Source: Streptomyces sp. XM4193
GTDB lineage: Bacteria > Actinomycetota > Actinomycetes > Streptomycetales > Streptomycetaceae
Length of the DNA: 64,000 bases
Assembly: GCF_023072595.1 (NCBI RefSeq)
Contig: NZ_JALLGK010000001.1
Coordinates: forward strand, 558,001-622,000
Reading direction: 5' to 3'
A model generated the notes under the pieces. The model was not told where the DNA came from, did not search any database, and worked only from the letters and a program-made list of their open reading frames with translations. Position 1 is the stretch's first letter. The number at the start of each line of letters is the position of its first letter. Positions 62,463 to 64,000 of this stretch are shown here, in pieces. Made by a program: the position numbers and the translations under genes.

Positions 62463-62906
62463 TCAGGGGCGGTCCGCGAGGCGGGCGAGGCGGGCGCCGG
62501 CCTCCCGGATGACCTCGGGACGCTTGCAGAAGGCGAATCGTACGAAGTGCGCGCCCTCCTCGCGGTGGTCGTAGAAGACCGCGTTGGGGATCGCGACCGC
62601 GCCGCAGCGCTCGGGCAGCCCGCGGCAGAACGCGAGCCCGTCGCTCTCGCCCAGCGGGCGGATGTCCGTGGTGACGAAGTACGTGCCGGCCGGCCGGTAC
62701 ACGGTGAGGCCGGCCTCTCGCAGACCCTCGCTGAGCAGGTCGCGGGTGGTGCGCAGCCGGTCGGCCAACTCCGTGTAGTACCGGTCGGGCAGGGCCAGTG
62801 CCTCGGCGACCGCGTACTGGAACGGTCCTGCGGAGACGAAGGTCAGATACTGCTTCGCCGCCCGCACCGCGCTCACCACCTCGGGTGCGCCGGTCACCCA
62901 GTCCAC
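62463..62906 (-). pseudogene. C-terminal fragment of a PLP-dependent aminotransferase
   Basis: About 148 codons that begin abruptly at WVTGAPEVVSAVRAAKQYLT, the region after the PLP lysine in class I/II aminotransferases of the kynurenine/methionine-aminotransferase (YbdL) group, and run to the normal end (VRFAFCKRPEVIREAGARLA). The PLP-binding Lys and N-terminal half are missing, and upstream sequence is a toxin-antitoxin locus. It resembles the aminotransferase C-terminus at 63756 (mostly the same over ~80 residues). Not expected to be functional. Confidence 0.82.
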
Positions 62907-62963
62907 TCCACGTTCACGCACTCATTGGCATGCGGGCCGACAGGAGTGCATTCTCGAAGCTGT

Positions 62964-62973
62964 TGTGTACACA
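62964..62973 (+). promoter_or_regulatory. TGTGTACACA operator of the toxin-antitoxin pair
   Basis: A perfect 10-bp palindrome with the TGTACA core that YefM/Phd antitoxins bind, 26 bases before the antitoxin start. Confidence 0.6.
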
Positions 62974-62998
62974 TGCGACATTCGGTACTCTTGGGCGC

Positions 62999-63268
62999 AT
63001 GACGCAGCCCATGCCCATAGAGTCCATTCGCGATGTCCGGGCACACCTCGCCGAAGTCGTGGAGCGGGCCGACAGGGACGATGTACCCACCGTCATCACT
63101 CGGCGCGGCAAGCAGGTCGCCGCCGTGGTGTCCATTGAGGTGCTGCGCAAGTACCAGGAGTGGGAAGAGCGCGAGATCAACCGGATCATCGACGAGCGCA
63201 TGAGCAACCCGGCACCCGGCATCCCGATCGAGGACATCATGAGGGAGACGCTGGCGCGCAGTGAGTGA
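62999..63268 (+). CDS. Type II antitoxin, YefM/Phd family
   Basis: 89 residues from ATG 62999. The N-terminal Phd/YefM DNA-binding fold is recognisable (PIESIRDVRAHLAEVVERAD, VPTVITRRGKQVAAVVSIE), and the C-terminus is an acidic toxin-neutralising helix (NRIIDERMSN, IEDIMRETLARSE). It overlaps the toxin gene by 8 bp. The palindrome at 62964-62973 fits autoregulation by the antitoxin and the toxin complex. Confidence 0.9.
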   Translation: MTQPMPIESIRDVRAHLAEVVERADRDDVPTVITRRGKQVAAVVSIEVLRKYQEWEEREINRIIDERMSNPAPGIPIEDIMRETLARSE

Positions 63269-63524
63269 GTACCGCACCGTCTTCCGGCCCGAGGCTCAGG
63301 CCGAGCTCCGCAAGGTCCCGCGAGACATGGCCCTCCGCATCTTGGTCAAGCTGACCGAACTGGAGGGCGACTCGACGGGGTGCAACACCACGGCCCTCGT
63401 CTCCCAGCCTGACCGGCGCCGCCTACGGGTGGGCGACTACCGCGTGATCTACACAATCGACAACGGCGAGCTGGTGGTGTGGGTCGTACACGTAGGGCAT
63501 CGCTCCACCGTCTACGACACCTGA
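63261..63524 (+). CDS. Type II toxin, RelE/ParE family
   Basis: 87 residues from GTG 63261. RelE-fold marks: YRTVFRPEAQAELRKVPRDM, the basic active-site strand RRRLRVGDYRVIYTIDNGEL and VWVVHVGHRSTVYD. R54-R56 and the terminal His/Tyr (VGHRSTVYD) are in the positions used for ribosome-dependent mRNA cleavage. With the upstream antitoxin it forms a standard module. A 17-bp repeat overlaps its stop codon. Confidence 0.9.
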   Translation: MSEYRTVFRPEAQAELRKVPRDMALRILVKLTELEGDSTGCNTTALVSQPDRRRLRVGDYRVIYTIDNGELVVWVVHVGHRSTVYDT

Positions 63525-63549
63525 GCACTCCTGACACCTGAGCACTCCT
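63516..63549. repeat. 17-bp direct repeat at the toxin stop
   Basis: Two exact copies (63516-63532, 63533-63549), the first containing the toxin stop codon. The ~200 bases to the right hold no gene. Confidence 0.9.
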
Positions 63550-63755
63550 GACGTCGGGCGGACTCGATGTCCGGGCGTCGGCGGCGGGCGTTGCGGCGAC
63601 CGCCGCCGCGGTCATGCGCCGCTGTGACGTGGAGCTGGGCGGTGCGGCAAGTGTCAAAACGACGGCCGAGACCGGGGCGTCTCCGGCGCAAGTCCCTGGC
63701 GGGTGAGGGGTGGCAGGCAACGAGGAATGCGACGACTGGCCCCGTAGGGCAGTGG

Positions 63756-64000
63756 TCAGTGCGCGAATGCCTTGCGGAGCCGTTCCGCCGCGTCCCTCAG
63801 TACCTCGGCGCGCTTGCAGAACGCGAACCGGACACAGGGGGCGCCCGTCTCCGTGTGGTCGTAGAAGACGGCGCTGGGGATCGCCACCACGCCGGCGCGC
63901 TCCGGAAGGGCACGGCAGAAGGCGATGCCGTCGTTCTCGCCGAGCGGGCGGATGTCCGTGGTGACGAAGTACGTGCCGGCCGGCCGGAAGACCCGGAAGC
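63756..64000 (-). CDS. PLP-dependent aminotransferase, C-terminal part (runs off window)
   Basis: The last 80 codons of a class I/II aminotransferase, reading FRVFRPAGTYFVTTDIRPLG, AIPSAVFYDHTETGAPCVRF and AFCKRAEVLRDAAERLRKA. It is a paralog of the fragment at 62463, in the same orientation. The PLP lysine lies beyond the window, so whether the gene is intact is unknown. The family transaminates methionine, kynurenine or related amino acids. Confidence 0.85.
   Translation of the reverse strand, partial: FRVFRPAGTYFVTTDIRPLGENDGIAFCRALPERAGVVAIPSAVFYDHTETGAPCVRFAFCKRAEVLRDAAERLRKAFAH

Overview
The window is very G+C-rich, with strong G/C preference at third codon positions, many GTG starts, coupled ATGA/GTGA gene overlaps and long antisense shadow frames. 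The gene content (XRE/DUF397 pairs, a snapalysin, SpoIIE-type phosphatase, mycothiol-dependent isomerase family, PASTA kinase, HAIR-controlled clpB) points to Streptomyces or a close relative. No rRNA, tRNA or CRISPR array was seen.

The standout is a compact ribosomal-peptide (RiPP) cluster at about 6041-15161. A 43-residue precursor ending FHAFRFKNIV is followed by an MFS exporter, a UPF0489 peptide-arginase-like protein with a TPR tail, a B12-binding radical SAM enzyme, a DUF692-like multinuclear non-heme iron oxidase (MNIO), a probable MNIO partner protein, a JmjC/cupin oxygenase and a stand-alone TldD-type protease. From the exporter to the JmjC gene every junction overlaps, and the protease starts 3 bp later. 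The Phe-Arg-Phe near the precursor C-terminus matches the skeleton of biphenomycin (ortho-Tyr, 4-hydroxy-Orn, ortho-Tyr, biaryl-linked), and the enzyme set supplies plausible catalysts: MNIO for Phe to o-Tyr, radical SAM/B12 for the biaryl bond, arginase for Arg to Orn, JmjC for hydroxylation and TldD for trimming. I infer a biphenomycin-type pathway; no product is demonstrated by sequence alone.

Layout. 1-5.5 kb: end of a PASTA Ser/Thr kinase, a coupled GntR regulator and MFS transporter, a mycothiol-dependent enzyme and a nitrilase-family amidohydrolase. 5.5-15.2 kb: the RiPP cluster with its leader region. 15.5-23.1 kb: DoxX, GNAT and alpha/beta hydrolase genes, an XRE/DUF397 regulatory pair, tiny overlapping genes before an NHL-thioredoxin protein, an ABC ATPase fragment and a DUF998 membrane protein. 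23.3-26.2 kb: a secreted peptidoglycan-binding protein facing two membrane-anchored XRE proteins. 26.3-36.6 kb: methyltransferase, glycosyltransferase, M18 aminopeptidase, TOPRIM protein, acyl-CoA dehydrogenase, SseB protein, two paralogous 69-residue membrane proteins and a pirin. 36.6-49 kb: SpoIIE phosphatase, aspS, VanZ/RDD membrane protein, metG, VWA protein and Tat-exported PhoX. 49.3-62 kb: membrane protein, TerB, second DoxX, secreted phospholipase A2, third membrane XRE protein, a PPOX-GNAT fusion, clpB, YbjN protein, Tat-type carbonic anhydrase, snapalysin and a small zinc-motif protein. 62.4-64 kb: two paralogous aminotransferase C-termini flanking a YefM/RelE-type toxin-antitoxin pair, the left copy being a fragment.

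Short tandem repeats are frequent between genes and also occur inside several cluster proteins as low-complexity expansions.
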